Positions 54,803 through 63,758 of a stretch of 64,000 nt of DNA are shown here, piece by piece. The notes beneath the pieces are model-generated. The model did not search any database. It was not told the DNA's origin and was given only the letters and a program-made list of their open reading frames with translations. The stretch's first letter is position 1. Every line of letters starts with the position of its first letter. The translations under genes were made by a program, and so were the position numbers. The stretch comes from Lachnospiraceae bacterium. GTDB lineage: Bacteria > Bacillota > Clostridia > Lachnospirales > Lachnospiraceae. Where the stretch lies: positions 1 through 64,000 of the forward strand of contig SVFI01000007.1 of assembly GCA_015056905.1 (NCBI GenBank). Direction: 5' to 3'.

Positions 54803-54840
54803 AGGACTTCTCAAACCCTATATCGAGCTTGGGAAGTCCT
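54803..54840 (-). terminator. Terminator of the GGGtGRT operon
   Basis: On the minus strand AGGACTTCCCAA (54840-54829) pairs with TTGAGAAGTCCT (54814-54803) with one mismatch, followed by TGTTTTGATT. It lies about 70 bases after the GGGtGRT stop. Confidence 0.7.
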
Positions 54841-54911
54841 CATATTAATTCATCTTATAAATTTTTGCTTTTCAACTCAGCGAAAAACACGCTTAGCTGA
54901 CACTGGCATGC

Positions 54912-55922
54912 CTAGAACTTACCGGCTGTAGCTGCTTCTTCAATAGAAACTGCAACTGCAACTGTCATACCAACCATCGGGTTGTTACCTGCACCGATGA
55001 GACCCATCATTTCTACGTGAGCCGGTACAGATGAAGAACCTGCGAACTGTGCGTCTGAATGCATACGTCCCATAGTATCTGTCATACCGTAAGAAGCAGG
55101 ACCTGCAGCCATGTTATCCGGGTGAAGTGTACGTCCTGTACCACCGCCGGAAGCTACTGAGAAGTATTTCTTGCCCTGTTCGATACATTCTTTTTTGTAT
55201 GTTCCTGCAACAGGATGCTGGAAACGTGTTGGGTTTGTAGAGTTACCTGTGATAGATACGTCTACACCTTCTTTGTGCATGATAGCTACACCTTCACAAA
55301 CATCGTTTGCACCGTAGCAGTTAACTTTTGCACGAAGACCTTCTGAGTATGATTTTCTGTAAACTTCTTTTACAGTGTTTGTATATGGATCGTACTCTGT
55401 CTCTACGAATGTGAATCCGTTGATACGAGAGATAATCTGAGCAGCATCTTTTCCAAGACCGTTTAAGATAACGCGTAATGGTTTCTTACGAACTTTGTTT
55501 GCTTTCTCTGCGATACCGATAGCACCTTCAGCAGCTGCAAATGATTCGTGACCTGCTAAGAATGCGAAACATTCTGTTTCTTCCTCTAATAACATTTTTC
55601 CGAGGTTACCATGTCCAAGACCTACTTTACGTGTGTCTGCAACAGAACCCGGAATACAGAAAGCCTGAAGACCTTCACCGATTGCTGCTGCAGCATCAGC
55701 TGCGCGTCTGCAGTCTTTTTTGATTGCGATAGCTGCACCTGTGATGTAAGCCCAGCAAGCATTTTCGAAACAAATCGGCTGGATACCTTTTACCTGATCG
55801 TAAACATTAAGACCAGCGTCTTTTGTGATTTTTTCAGCTTCTTCAAGAGAAGCGATTCCATAACTGTTTAATACCGCATTGATCTGGTCAATACGTCTTT
55901 CATATGATTCAAATAAAGCCAT
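54912..55922 (-). CDS. GGGtGRT family protein of unknown function
   Basis: A 336-residue cytosolic protein of the family named after its GGGTGRT motif, here at 259-265. The protein is Ala/Gly-rich and has many conserved-looking sites: Cys51 and Cys56 (ICFENAC), Cys71, Cys89, His104 (GLGHGNLG), His125 (AGHESFAA), Cys202 and Cys209 (CYGANDVCEG), and NSTNPTRFQHPVAGTY. Several GxG loops suggest a nucleotide or cofactor fold. The C-terminal part (GLIGAGNNPMVGMTVAVAVSIEEA) is almost membrane-like but is more likely buried. AAGGAGG precedes the ATG. It starts 18 bases after the NifU-like gene, its constant partner as far as I know. No function has been shown to my knowledge. Confidence 0.92.
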   Translation of the reverse strand: MALFESYERRIDQINAVLNSYGIASLEEAEKITKDAGLNVYDQVKGIQPICFENACWAYITGAAIAIKKDCRRAADAAAAIGEGLQAFCIPGSVADTRKVGLGHGNLGKMLLEEETECFAFLAGHESFAAAEGAIGIAEKANKVRKKPLRVILNGLGKDAAQIISRINGFTFVETEYDPYTNTVKEVYRKSYSEGLRAKVNCYGANDVCEGVAIMHKEGVDVSITGNSTNPTRFQHPVAGTYKKECIEQGKKYFSVASGGGTGRTLHPDNMAAGPASYGMTDTMGRMHSDAQFAGSSSVPAHVEMMGLIGAGNNPMVGMTVAVAVSIEEAATAGKF

Positions 55923-55940
55923 TATAGTTTCCTCCTTCTC

Positions 55941-56645
55941 TTATTTCACTTCTTCGTCTGTTCTTGGGTCGATAATCTTAACAGCATCAGCAACACGACC
56001 ATACTGTCCGCAAGCTTTTTCATAAGCTGTGTTAGGGTCATCACCTTTTTTGATGAAGTCTGTCATCTTACCAAGGCTGACAAATTTATATCCGATAATC
56101 TGATCATCAGCATCAAGAGCGATACCTGTAACATAACCTTCTGCCATTTCAAGGTAACGAGGACCTTTAGCAAGTGTTCCGTACATAGTACCAACCTGTG
56201 AACGAAGTCCTTTTCCTAAGTCTTCAAGACCTGCTCCTACCGGAAGTCCGTCTTCTGAGAATGCAGACTGTGTACGACCGTAAACGATCTGTAAGAATAA
56301 TTCTCTCATTGCTGTGTTGATAGCATCACAAACAAGGTCTGTATTTAATGCTTCGAGAACAGTTCTACCCGGTAAAATTTCAGATGCCATAGCAGCTGAA
56401 TGTGTCATACCTGAACATCCGATTGTCTCGATCAAGGCTTCCTGGATAACTCCTTCTTTAACATTTAAAGATAATTTGCAGGCACCCTGCTGTGGTGCAC
56501 ACCAACCGATACCGTGTGTGAAACCTGAAATATCTTTTACTTCTTTTGCTTTCACCCATTTTGCTTCTTCTGGGATAGGAGCACAACCGTGATTCACGCC
56601 CTGTGCTACTGGACACATTTCTTCCACTTCTCTTGAATAAATCAT
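55941..56645 (-). CDS. NifU-like iron-sulfur scaffold-type protein, GGGtGRT partner
   Basis: A 234-residue protein. Residues about 55-115 resemble the IscU/NifU N-terminal scaffold: GACKLSLNVKEGVIQEALIETIGCSGMTHSAAMASEILPG aligns in style with the second cluster-binding cysteine (Cys77). Cys11, Cys21, Cys49, Cys56, Cys106 and Cys212 are further candidates. The third scaffold cysteine of IscU (HCS motif) is not visible, and a C-terminal region of about 100 residues is unlike IscU. So it is probably not the housekeeping scaffold. The start is ATG 56645 with AAAGGAG upstream. A specialised Fe-S or metal role with the GGGtGRT protein is inferred. Confidence 0.85.
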   Translation of the reverse strand: MIYSREVEEMCPVAQGVNHGCAPIPEEAKWVKAKEVKDISGFTHGIGWCAPQQGACKLSLNVKEGVIQEALIETIGCSGMTHSAAMASEILPGRTVLEALNTDLVCDAINTAMRELFLQIVYGRTQSAFSEDGLPVGAGLEDLGKGLRSQVGTMYGTLAKGPRYLEMAEGYVTGIALDADDQIIGYKFVSLGKMTDFIKKGDDPNTAYEKACGQYGRVADAVKIIDPRTDEEVK

Positions 56646-56684
56646 GTGAAATCTCCTTTCAAAATGTAATTTATATTGTGACAA

Positions 56685-56703
56685 AAGATATCTGAAATAT
56701 CTT
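56685..56703. promoter_or_regulatory. Dyad upstream of the NifU-like/GGGtGRT pair
   Basis: AAGATAT-CTGAA-ATATCTT, extended on both sides by TGAC/GTCA-type flanks (GTGAC... and ...GTCAA). It lies 40-58 bases before the ATG, near a possible -10 TATAAA on the minus strand (56675-56670). It could be an operator; as a terminator for the gene before it the stem is too AT-rich. Confidence 0.45.
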
Positions 56704-56758
56704 GTCAAAATCACTTTTACTATTTTCGCATATTTCCGACAAAAAATCTACAGTTATT

Positions 56759-57451
56759 TTAGTAAATCGGTTTATCTTTTTTGATTTTTACTTTCTGTAC
56801 GACTTTACCGCCTGTTTTGTAGATAGAATCAGCATTAACAAGCCCTCTGACATTGCAAAGCGGGTAAATATTGGTGTTACGTCCGATAATCGTACCCGGA
56901 TTTAAAACCGTGTTACAGCCGACCTGTACGTTATCACCGACAACCGCACCGAACTTACGAAGTTTCGTATCCATTCTTCCGAGCGCGAAATTCACTTCAA
57001 CATTGGATTTGTCGTTCTTAATGTTGGATGTAATAACCCCGGCACCGAAATGCGACTTGTAACCTAAAATACTGTCTCCGACATAGTTGTAATGCGGAAT
57101 CTGAACTTCATCAAAAATAATACTGTTCTTCACTTCCGTCGAATTGCCGATAACACAGTTCTTTCCGATGACAGCGCTTCCTCGGATGAATGCACAATGT
57201 CTTACTTCCGTGCCCGCATCAATGATACAAGGTCCGCCGATATATGCAGTCGGGGCAATCTTTGCAGATCTGGAAACCCATACATTTTCTCCGCGCTGCT
57301 CATACTCTTCCGTAGGAAGCATCGGACCGAGCTGCTCGATAAAGGATGAAATCTGAGGAAGTACATCCCACGGATTATCCACCGTATCAAACATGTATTT
57401 TGCAATCGTGTGTTCTACATCAAGATATTTTGCTACCTTAAACAGTTCCAT
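56759..57451 (-). CDS. Left-handed beta-helix protein, GlmU C-terminus-like
   Basis: A 230-residue protein with hexapeptide repeats (about 65-205; AFIRGSAVIGKNCVIGNSTEV and NVQVGCNTVLNPGTIIG). NYVGDSILGYKSHFGAGVITSN resembles the acetyltransferase part of GlmU. The N-terminal helical region (about 1-55) replaces the pyrophosphorylase domain. It may acylate a sugar nucleotide, or it may be a sugar-1-phosphate binding relative; no donor site is proven. It lies 5 bases after topB. Confidence 0.8.
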   Translation of the reverse strand: MELFKVAKYLDVEHTIAKYMFDTVDNPWDVLPQISSFIEQLGPMLPTEEYEQRGENVWVSRSAKIAPTAYIGGPCIIDAGTEVRHCAFIRGSAVIGKNCVIGNSTEVKNSIIFDEVQIPHYNYVGDSILGYKSHFGAGVITSNIKNDKSNVEVNFALGRMDTKLRKFGAVVGDNVQVGCNTVLNPGTIIGRNTNIYPLCNVRGLVNADSIYKTGGKVVQKVKIKKDKPIY

Positions 57452-57456
57452 AAAAA

Positions 57457-59505
57457 TTACCCTCCATTTTTCTTTGTTTTTGCCGGTTGTTTATAAAAAC
57501 GCGAAGCATCTTGAAATTTTCGCGTCAAAACACTCTGTTGGTTCGTATTTTTGACATACTCGGTACGACGCAGGATAAAGCCTTCCAGTTTTTCCATATA
57601 TTCTTCCGGTGTAATGCTTCCTTCCGCCACCTGTGTCAGACCCTTTTCCCAGCTCGCTGTCAGCTTAGGGTCAAGAAGTGACTTGATGGAGCAATCCACC
57701 ACATCATAAATACTCTCTCCGAGCAGCGTCGGTGTAATAATCTGCGTCTTTTTGTTTAGTGCCAGATATTTGTTTGCCACAAGCTTTTTAAGGATTTCAG
57801 CCCGCGTTGCAGATGTTCCGATTCCGCTCCCCTTAATCTGGGCACGGAGATCCTCATCCTCAATGAGCTGTCCCGCATTTTCCATCGCAAGAATCATCGA
57901 ACCGGAATTGTATCTCTTCGGCGGAGAGGTCTCCCCCTCCTTAATGACATACTCATTTACCGGTATTATATCATCTTTTTTCAAACTTGAAAGCAGGTTT
58001 AAGAAATTCTCATCGCAGGTCGTATCTTCCCCGGACTCTTCATTCTCCTCCGCTTTTGCGGATGACTTATCTTCAGTTTTTTTAGAAAAACTATAATTTA
58101 GCAGTTCCTGATATCCCGCCGTCGAAAGCACCTTGAAATTACTGAAAAACTGTTCTTTTTCATGTACTAATGTCAACGCCACCTTCTGATAAACCGCCGG
58201 CGGACAGAAAATTCCGAGAAATCTTCTCACAATGACCTCATACACCTTTGCAGATGTCGGGTGAAGACTCTGCAGTGCCGAAAATCCCTGACCGGTCGGA
58301 ATAATCGCATAGTGGTCGGTAATCAGTTTATCGTTGACGTATTTGGTCTTAGAAAGTCCTTCGTACGTCTTCTTTTCTAAAATGTATTTTACATAAGGAG
58401 CAACCGACGGAATCGCCGAAAGTCCTTGTATGTTTTTTGTGATTTCTTTTGCCACGGCACTTGAGAGCACTCTGGCGTCAGTTCTCGGGTACGTCGTCAG
58501 TTTCTTCTCATAAAGCTCCTGTACAATCTGAAGTGTCTGATCCGGACTGATTTTAAACAACTTGGCACATTCATTCTGAAGCTCAGCAAGGTTAAATAAA
58601 AGCGGCGGATTTTTCACTTCTTTTTTGCGTTCCACCTTGGCAACTTTAAGCTGCATCGGCTTTGGCTCCGAAAGAAAACCAATCAGTTCTTCTGCCGTCT
58701 CTTTTTTCTTAAATCCGTTCTCCTTGTACAGAAGCGGCGATTCAAAGTACTTCGATCCTGATATAGCTTTCCACTCCGCCTCTATCTTTTTTTCACCGAT
58801 TTCAGCATTTGCAATCACGCGGTAGAACGGTGTTTTGACAAAATTACGAATCTCCCGCTCACGGTTGACCACCATTCCGAGTACACATGTCATTACACGG
58901 CCGACCGATATAACAACACGGTCTTCCCCGAGAAAATTCTTGACATTATATCCGTATTTGAGTGTCAGTACACGGGAAAAATTGATTCCCATGAGATAGT
59001 CTTCTTTCGCCCGAAGGTATGCGGAACTGCTTAGGTTATCGTAGGCGGAAAGGTCTTTTGCCTCTCTGATACCGCGCAAAATCTCTTCCTCCGTCTGAGA
59101 ATCAATCCAGACACGCTTGCGTGCTTTGTCCGTTACATTTGCCTGCATTTCCACGAGACGATATATGTATTCTCCCTCGCGCCCGGAGTCGGTACAGACG
59201 TAAATCACATCTACATCCGGGCGGTTTAAAATGTCGCTGACAATCTTAAACTGTTTTTTGACCGGCTCAATGACCTCATATTTGAATTCCTTCGGCAAAA
59301 AAGGAAGTGGCTCCATCGTCCAGCGTTTCCACTTTTCATCATATGCTTCCGGATAACTCATGGTCACCAGATGACCGACACACCATGTTACAATCGCCTC
59401 ATCCGATTCCATATATCCGTCCCTTGACTTCATGTCATATTTCAATGCCTTTGCAAATTCTCTGGCTACACTGGGCTTTTCGGCAATAAATACACTTTTT
59501 CCCAT
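57457..59505 (-). CDS. topB: Type IA DNA topoisomerase, topoisomerase III
   Basis: A 682-residue type IA enzyme. The TOPRIM domain starts FIAEKPSVAREFAKAL with Glu9, and the acidic site is in CTDSGREGEY (105-113). The catalytic Tyr339 is in TTYPRTD. The C-terminal part ends without zinc-finger repeats, as in TopB. It decatenates single-stranded links at replication forks. It lies between the AAA ATPase (3-base gap) and the beta-helix gene. TopB also occurs on conjugative elements, but no transfer genes are near. Confidence 0.94.
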   Translation of the reverse strand: MGKSVFIAEKPSVAREFAKALKYDMKSRDGYMESDEAIVTWCVGHLVTMSYPEAYDEKWKRWTMEPLPFLPKEFKYEVIEPVKKQFKIVSDILNRPDVDVIYVCTDSGREGEYIYRLVEMQANVTDKARKRVWIDSQTEEEILRGIREAKDLSAYDNLSSSAYLRAKEDYLMGINFSRVLTLKYGYNVKNFLGEDRVVISVGRVMTCVLGMVVNREREIRNFVKTPFYRVIANAEIGEKKIEAEWKAISGSKYFESPLLYKENGFKKKETAEELIGFLSEPKPMQLKVAKVERKKEVKNPPLLFNLAELQNECAKLFKISPDQTLQIVQELYEKKLTTYPRTDARVLSSAVAKEITKNIQGLSAIPSVAPYVKYILEKKTYEGLSKTKYVNDKLITDHYAIIPTGQGFSALQSLHPTSAKVYEVIVRRFLGIFCPPAVYQKVALTLVHEKEQFFSNFKVLSTAGYQELLNYSFSKKTEDKSSAKAEENEESGEDTTCDENFLNLLSSLKKDDIIPVNEYVIKEGETSPPKRYNSGSMILAMENAGQLIEDEDLRAQIKGSGIGTSATRAEILKKLVANKYLALNKKTQIITPTLLGESIYDVVDCSIKSLLDPKLTASWEKGLTQVAEGSITPEEYMEKLEGFILRRTEYVKNTNQQSVLTRKFQDASRFYKQPAKTKKNGG

Positions 59506-59508
59506 AAA

Positions 59509-60891
59509 TTATAAATCATCCATTTCTAATAAAATTACATTTCCTTTTACTTTGGACTCCAGACTCAGTTTCTCGTCAAAACGACCGCCGGCGAACAGAT
59601 AAATCTGCTCTGCCTCCAGCCTGGCCTGTTGCAGCACAAGAAGGTTTTTCTTATAATCCTCATATGTGACCATCGGCTTGGAATAATAACAAAATGCAGC
59701 AATCGTTCTGCCGTTTCCGTCTTGACCTATATAGTCAATCTTTCCTTCTTTGCCGTCAAACAAACCATGTTTGTCCGGTTTTATCAAAAGTGCACCTTTG
59801 CTCGCAGACAATATCATATATTCGCGGCAAATTTCCGAAAAATACTCATTACAATAAGTTTTTAAATCGTCTTTGATATATCTCTTGTAAAAATCGCGTG
59901 ATTCCATTGAGAGACACTCACCGTAATTCGGGTAAATATATTTAAACCAGAAATGTACATAAGGATTAGAAATCCGATACACGCCTTTTTTCTGACTGTC
60001 TCTTCCCGGCGTATCGACAGAAAAGACTTTTTCTACGATTTCAAGTTCCATCAGGTTCTTAAGGTATACACTGATTTTGGCACGTGAAAATCCCGTATGA
60101 GCATAAAGAGCATTCAGCTTTTCCCTGCCTTGTGCAAGTGCTGCCAAAATCGTATAATAAACGGATGTCTCCCTGAGTTCCTCACGCACAATGCGCCCGC
60201 CCTCTTCCTGAAGGAAACAGCCTTTTTTCAAAACATTCTCACATATGTTATCCTCTACGGAAAGTTTCGGTTCAAAGTAGTCCCATAATCCCGGAAAACC
60301 TCCGAGCACAGCATACAACTTGACACACTCTTCCATAGAATAGGACGGAAAACGCACAATCATATCGGCGAATTTCAATTCTTTCACTTTTAGAAAGCCC
60401 GAGATATCCAACGCCGCTTTCCCGATTTTGGAAACCAGTCCGTTTTCGATGAACCCGATGGACGAACTGCAAAGTATAATCATCGCATCATTTTCACTGT
60501 ACACATGGTGCAAAAGCCGGATAAGTGCCTCCATAAAAGTCGTATCCGCCTTAATCATGTGTTCCCACTCATCAAACACATAGACCTTCTTCCTCTCTAT
60601 GGAAGAATCCGATTGCATCACGGTGAAAATTTCATCGTAATCCGGATATTCTGAAACCTGCTTGCTGATGCTTTTGAGCTTTCTTCCAAGCAAAAACTGT
60701 TGCTGGCGTGTACTCGCCGGCGATGCCGTGTAATAAAACACATCTTTGTCGGCGGTAAACTGTCTAAGCAACGTCGTTTTACCGACGTTTTTCTGCCCGT
60801 AAACAATCACCATCCGGCTGCCCGCGGTTTCATATACTGTATTCAGATACTGTAGTTCATTTGCTCTTCCCAATAACATAAAATTCCCCAA
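59509..60891 (-). CDS. AAA ATPase with DUF234-type C-terminus
   Basis: A 460-residue STAND-like ATPase of the archaeal-ATPase (ATPase_2) kind. Walker A is GQKNVGKT (32-39), Walker B is VYVFDEWE (103-110), and a winged-helix region (about 245-310) is followed by a DUF234 nuclease-like domain (about 330-455). Family members are common in gut clostridia but their job is not known. It is 3 bases before topB and 8 bases after the EAL gene. In the DUF234 part, KIDYIG and the final hydrophobic strand look like a decayed or real PD-(D/E)xK fold. Confidence 0.85.
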   Translation of the reverse strand: MGNFMLLGRANELQYLNTVYETAGSRMVIVYGQKNVGKTTLLRQFTADKDVFYYTASPASTRQQQFLLGRKLKSISKQVSEYPDYDEIFTVMQSDSSIERKKVYVFDEWEHMIKADTTFMEALIRLLHHVYSENDAMIILCSSSIGFIENGLVSKIGKAALDISGFLKVKELKFADMIVRFPSYSMEECVKLYAVLGGFPGLWDYFEPKLSVEDNICENVLKKGCFLQEEGGRIVREELRETSVYYTILAALAQGREKLNALYAHTGFSRAKISVYLKNLMELEIVEKVFSVDTPGRDSQKKGVYRISNPYVHFWFKYIYPNYGECLSMESRDFYKRYIKDDLKTYCNEYFSEICREYMILSASKGALLIKPDKHGLFDGKEGKIDYIGQDGNGRTIAAFCYYSKPMVTYEDYKKNLLVLQQARLEAEQIYLFAGGRFDEKLSLESKVKGNVILLEMDDL

Positions 60892-60899
60892 ATTTAAAC

Positions 60900-62618
60900 T
60901 TAAACAGCGGCGAGTAATTTATCCACCTCAGAAGCAGGCATCGGTTTTCCGAGAAGAAATCCCTGTATATTGTCACAATTGACTCCTTTTAGATATTCAA
61001 GCTGCTCCGGTGTCTCTACCCCTTCCGCTACCGTCTCACAGCCAAGTTTTTTAACCATGGCTATGATAGATTCCGTAATCACTCTCGTCGAATTATCATC
61101 AATGACTGTATCAATAAACGTCTTGTCGATCTTAAGCGTATCAATCGGTAAACCTTTCAAATAAGAAAGGGATGAGAATCCTGTTCCAAAATCATCGAGC
61201 GATATTTTGATGCCGTATTCTTTCAGCGTATGTAATTTGTCAACGACCGAATCAAAGTCATCAATCAAAACACTTTCCGTAATTTCCAGCTCAAGCAATG
61301 TTGGATCAATTTCATACTTTTCAATCAGTGCAAGCAATGTATGCACAAAATCTCTTCTCTTGTACTGAATTGCCGAAATATTGAGTGAAAGCGTCATCGG
61401 ATACTGATATTTGTCATACCATTGTTTATATGCCCGAATCCCCTCCTCAAGTACCCAGTTACCAATCGGAACAATGAGTCCGTCCTTTTCCGCAATCGGA
61501 ATAAATACACTCGGACTTACCATTTTGCCTTTTTGATTACGCCAGCGAAGAAGTGCCTCCACTCCGCGCAATTTTTTGGAAACCGAATCAAACTGCGGCT
61601 GATAATAAAGTTCAAAAGAACCGTTTTCTACTGCTGTCTTCAATTCATCTTCCATCTGTACATTTTCAATGAAATCCGTGAGCATCGGTGTCTCAAAATA
61701 TGCAATGGTAGTTCTGCCGCTCTCGCGTTTTTGATGCATCACAATCTCAGCACAGTTGATAAGGTCGAGAGAATTCTTTCCGGATTCCGGAAATTCCGCA
61801 ATACCGATACTTACCGTGCTTTTTACTTCCTCCCCTGCAGAGAGCACGAACGGCTCCTCAATACGTGCACATATCTTTTTAAATATGCTGTCAACACTGT
61901 TTGAGCCGAACGGATTGTAAAGTGCGATGTAATAAATATCCTCATAAAAATGTGAAGCGATCACGTCTTCGCATGAAAAATCTTTTAAAAACAATCCAAA
62001 AAGTTGTAGAAGTTCATCCCCCGATAAAATTCCCATCGATTCATTCACTTTGCGGAAACGGTCAAGCTTGATACATAACACGGAAACCTTCGTATACTCA
62101 TCCTGTGCTTTTCGGATCCATTCACTGAGAAGTCTGACAAAATAATTTCGGTTATAAAGACCTGTAAGTGCATCGTAATATGCCATATATTTCAGGTCTT
62201 CCGTCTGCTTTTTGTTCTTGGTAATGTCTCTTACACGAACAATTTTTTCACTCGGACTGTGTCTGTCATCATAAGAAACAGTCACTTCAAACTCGACCCA
62301 TCTGCCAGTCCCGGAAAGTTCACACTCTGCCGACACACTTTCTTTGCCGTATCGTTCACAGTAAAGAGCCTCCTCAAGCGCAGTGACATATTCTTCCTTT
62401 ACACATCCTATAATATTCTGAAAATCCGTCATGGAATTTACCGGGAACTCAAAATAATTTTCCCAACATCCTAACGTTTCAAAGCGATGTTCCGAAAAAC
62501 TGTAAAATAAAAAGGCATTCGAAGATGTCCCGCAAATCATGCGGAACATCTTATCGTTGCCTAATAATTTTTCGTTCATAGCTTTTAATAGATCAATCTG
62601 GTAATGCATTTCATCCAT
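60900..62618 (-). CDS. Soluble PAS-GGDEF-EAL protein, predicted c-di-GMP phosphodiesterase
   Basis: A 572-residue cytosolic protein. A PAS-like domain (about 20-130), a GGDEF-like domain (about 140-300) and an EAL domain (about 315-565) are present. The GGDEF signature is replaced by FYEDIYYI, so cyclase activity is lost. The EAL site is intact: GVEALLRW, LNISAIQY, EITESV, DDFGTGFSS, KIDKTF and AEGVET. GGGGTGGGG lies upstream of ATG 62618; the ATG of residue 4 is an alternative. It is the second EAL protein in the window. Confidence 0.9.
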   Translation of the reverse strand: MDEMHYQIDLLKAMNEKLLGNDKMFRMICGTSSNAFLFYSFSEHRFETLGCWENYFEFPVNSMTDFQNIIGCVKEEYVTALEEALYCERYGKESVSAECELSGTGRWVEFEVTVSYDDRHSPSEKIVRVRDITKNKKQTEDLKYMAYYDALTGLYNRNYFVRLLSEWIRKAQDEYTKVSVLCIKLDRFRKVNESMGILSGDELLQLFGLFLKDFSCEDVIASHFYEDIYYIALYNPFGSNSVDSIFKKICARIEEPFVLSAGEEVKSTVSIGIAEFPESGKNSLDLINCAEIVMHQKRESGRTTIAYFETPMLTDFIENVQMEDELKTAVENGSFELYYQPQFDSVSKKLRGVEALLRWRNQKGKMVSPSVFIPIAEKDGLIVPIGNWVLEEGIRAYKQWYDKYQYPMTLSLNISAIQYKRRDFVHTLLALIEKYEIDPTLLELEITESVLIDDFDSVVDKLHTLKEYGIKISLDDFGTGFSSLSYLKGLPIDTLKIDKTFIDTVIDDNSTRVITESIIAMVKKLGCETVAEGVETPEQLEYLKGVNCDNIQGFLLGKPMPASEVDKLLAAV

Positions 62619-62646
62619 GCTTGCAACCCCACCCCTATTTTATGCC

Positions 62647-63732
62647 TTATTTTTTAGTAATAAATCCTTTTGCTTTCAAAAGTTCTGCACAGAGAACAGC
62701 ACCGCCGGCTGCACCACGAACCGTATTGTGGGAAAGTCCGACAAACTTATAGTCATAGATGCTATCTTCGCGGATACGTCCGATGGAAACGCCCATTCCG
62801 TTTTCGTAATCCACATCAAGCTGTACCTGAGGTCTGTTGTCTTCTGTCATATAGCGCATAAACTGCTTCGGAGCGCTTGGAAGCTGAAGCTTTTGCGGTG
62901 CCCCACTATAGCTTTCGAGCTTTTCAATCAGCTGTTCCTTCGTCGGTTTCTTTCTGAATTTAACAAAGACAGCTGCTGTATGTCCGTTGAGTACCGGAAC
63001 ACGGATACACTGACATGTAATCTTTGGCTCCTGTGCACATGCGATTTCGCCGTTTTCTACTTTACCAAAGACACGAAGCGGTTCTTTTTCACTCTTTTCT
63101 TCCTCACCGCCGATGAACGGAATAATATTCTCAACCATCTCAGGCCAATCTTTAAATGTTTTTCCTGCACCTGAAATTGCCTGATATGTAGTAGCTACTA
63201 CCTCGTATGGTTCAAACTCTCTCCATGCGTATAATACAGGCGCATAGCTCTGGATGGAGCAGTTTGGTTTTACTGCAATGAATCCTCTTGTTGTGCCGAG
63301 ACGCTCTTTTTGAGATGCAATCACGTCTGTGTGCGATTCATTAATCTCCGGAACAATCATCGGAACATCAGGTGTCCATCTGTGTGCTGAGTTGTTGGAA
63401 ACAACCGGTGTCTCTGTCTTTGCGTATTCTTCCTCAATGGCTTTGATTTCATCCTTTGTCATGTCTACTGCTGAAAATACGAAATCAACCTGTGAAGCTA
63501 CTGCTTCCACTTCGTTTACATTCATAACAACAATGTTTTTTACTGCTTCCGGCATCGGAGTTGTCATTTTCCATCTTCCGCCGACAGCCTCTTCGTATGT
63601 TTTTCCTGCAGAACGCGGACTTGCTGCAATTGTTGTCACCTCAAACCACGGATGATTTTCAAGAAGAGAGATAAATCTCTGTCCAACCATTCCTGTTCCG
63701 CCTAAAATTCCTACTTTTAATTTTTCACTCAT
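62647..63732 (-). CDS. asd: Aspartate-semialdehyde dehydrogenase
   Basis: A 361-residue Asd that makes aspartate semialdehyde for Lys, Thr, Met and diaminopimelate. The NADP loop is GGTGMVG (11-17) and the catalytic Cys158 is in VKPNCSIQ. A His in LNGHTAAVFVKF completes the site. The length and sequence style fit the archaeal/fungal type rather than the E. coli type. GAGGAG precedes the ATG. It lies 26 bases after argH and 28 bases before the EAL gene. Confidence 0.95.
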   Translation of the reverse strand: MSEKLKVGILGGTGMVGQRFISLLENHPWFEVTTIAASPRSAGKTYEEAVGGRWKMTTPMPEAVKNIVVMNVNEVEAVASQVDFVFSAVDMTKDEIKAIEEEYAKTETPVVSNNSAHRWTPDVPMIVPEINESHTDVIASQKERLGTTRGFIAVKPNCSIQSYAPVLYAWREFEPYEVVATTYQAISGAGKTFKDWPEMVENIIPFIGGEEEKSEKEPLRVFGKVENGEIACAQEPKITCQCIRVPVLNGHTAAVFVKFRKKPTKEQLIEKLESYSGAPQKLQLPSAPKQFMRYMTEDNRPQVQLDVDYENGMGVSIGRIREDSIYDYKFVGLSHNTVRGAAGGAVLCAELLKAKGFITKK

Positions 63733-63758
63733 TTTTTCTTTTCTCCTCGTATCGTTTT

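Noticed and set aside
57457-60891. Conjugative element carrying topB
   Set aside because: No relaxase, type IV secretion, integrase or attachment repeats nearby, and the flanks are core genes.
62617-63174. 185-codon plus-strand frame over asd
   Set aside because: Antisense to intact asd; Cys/Phe-rich translation typical of a reverse-strand shadow.
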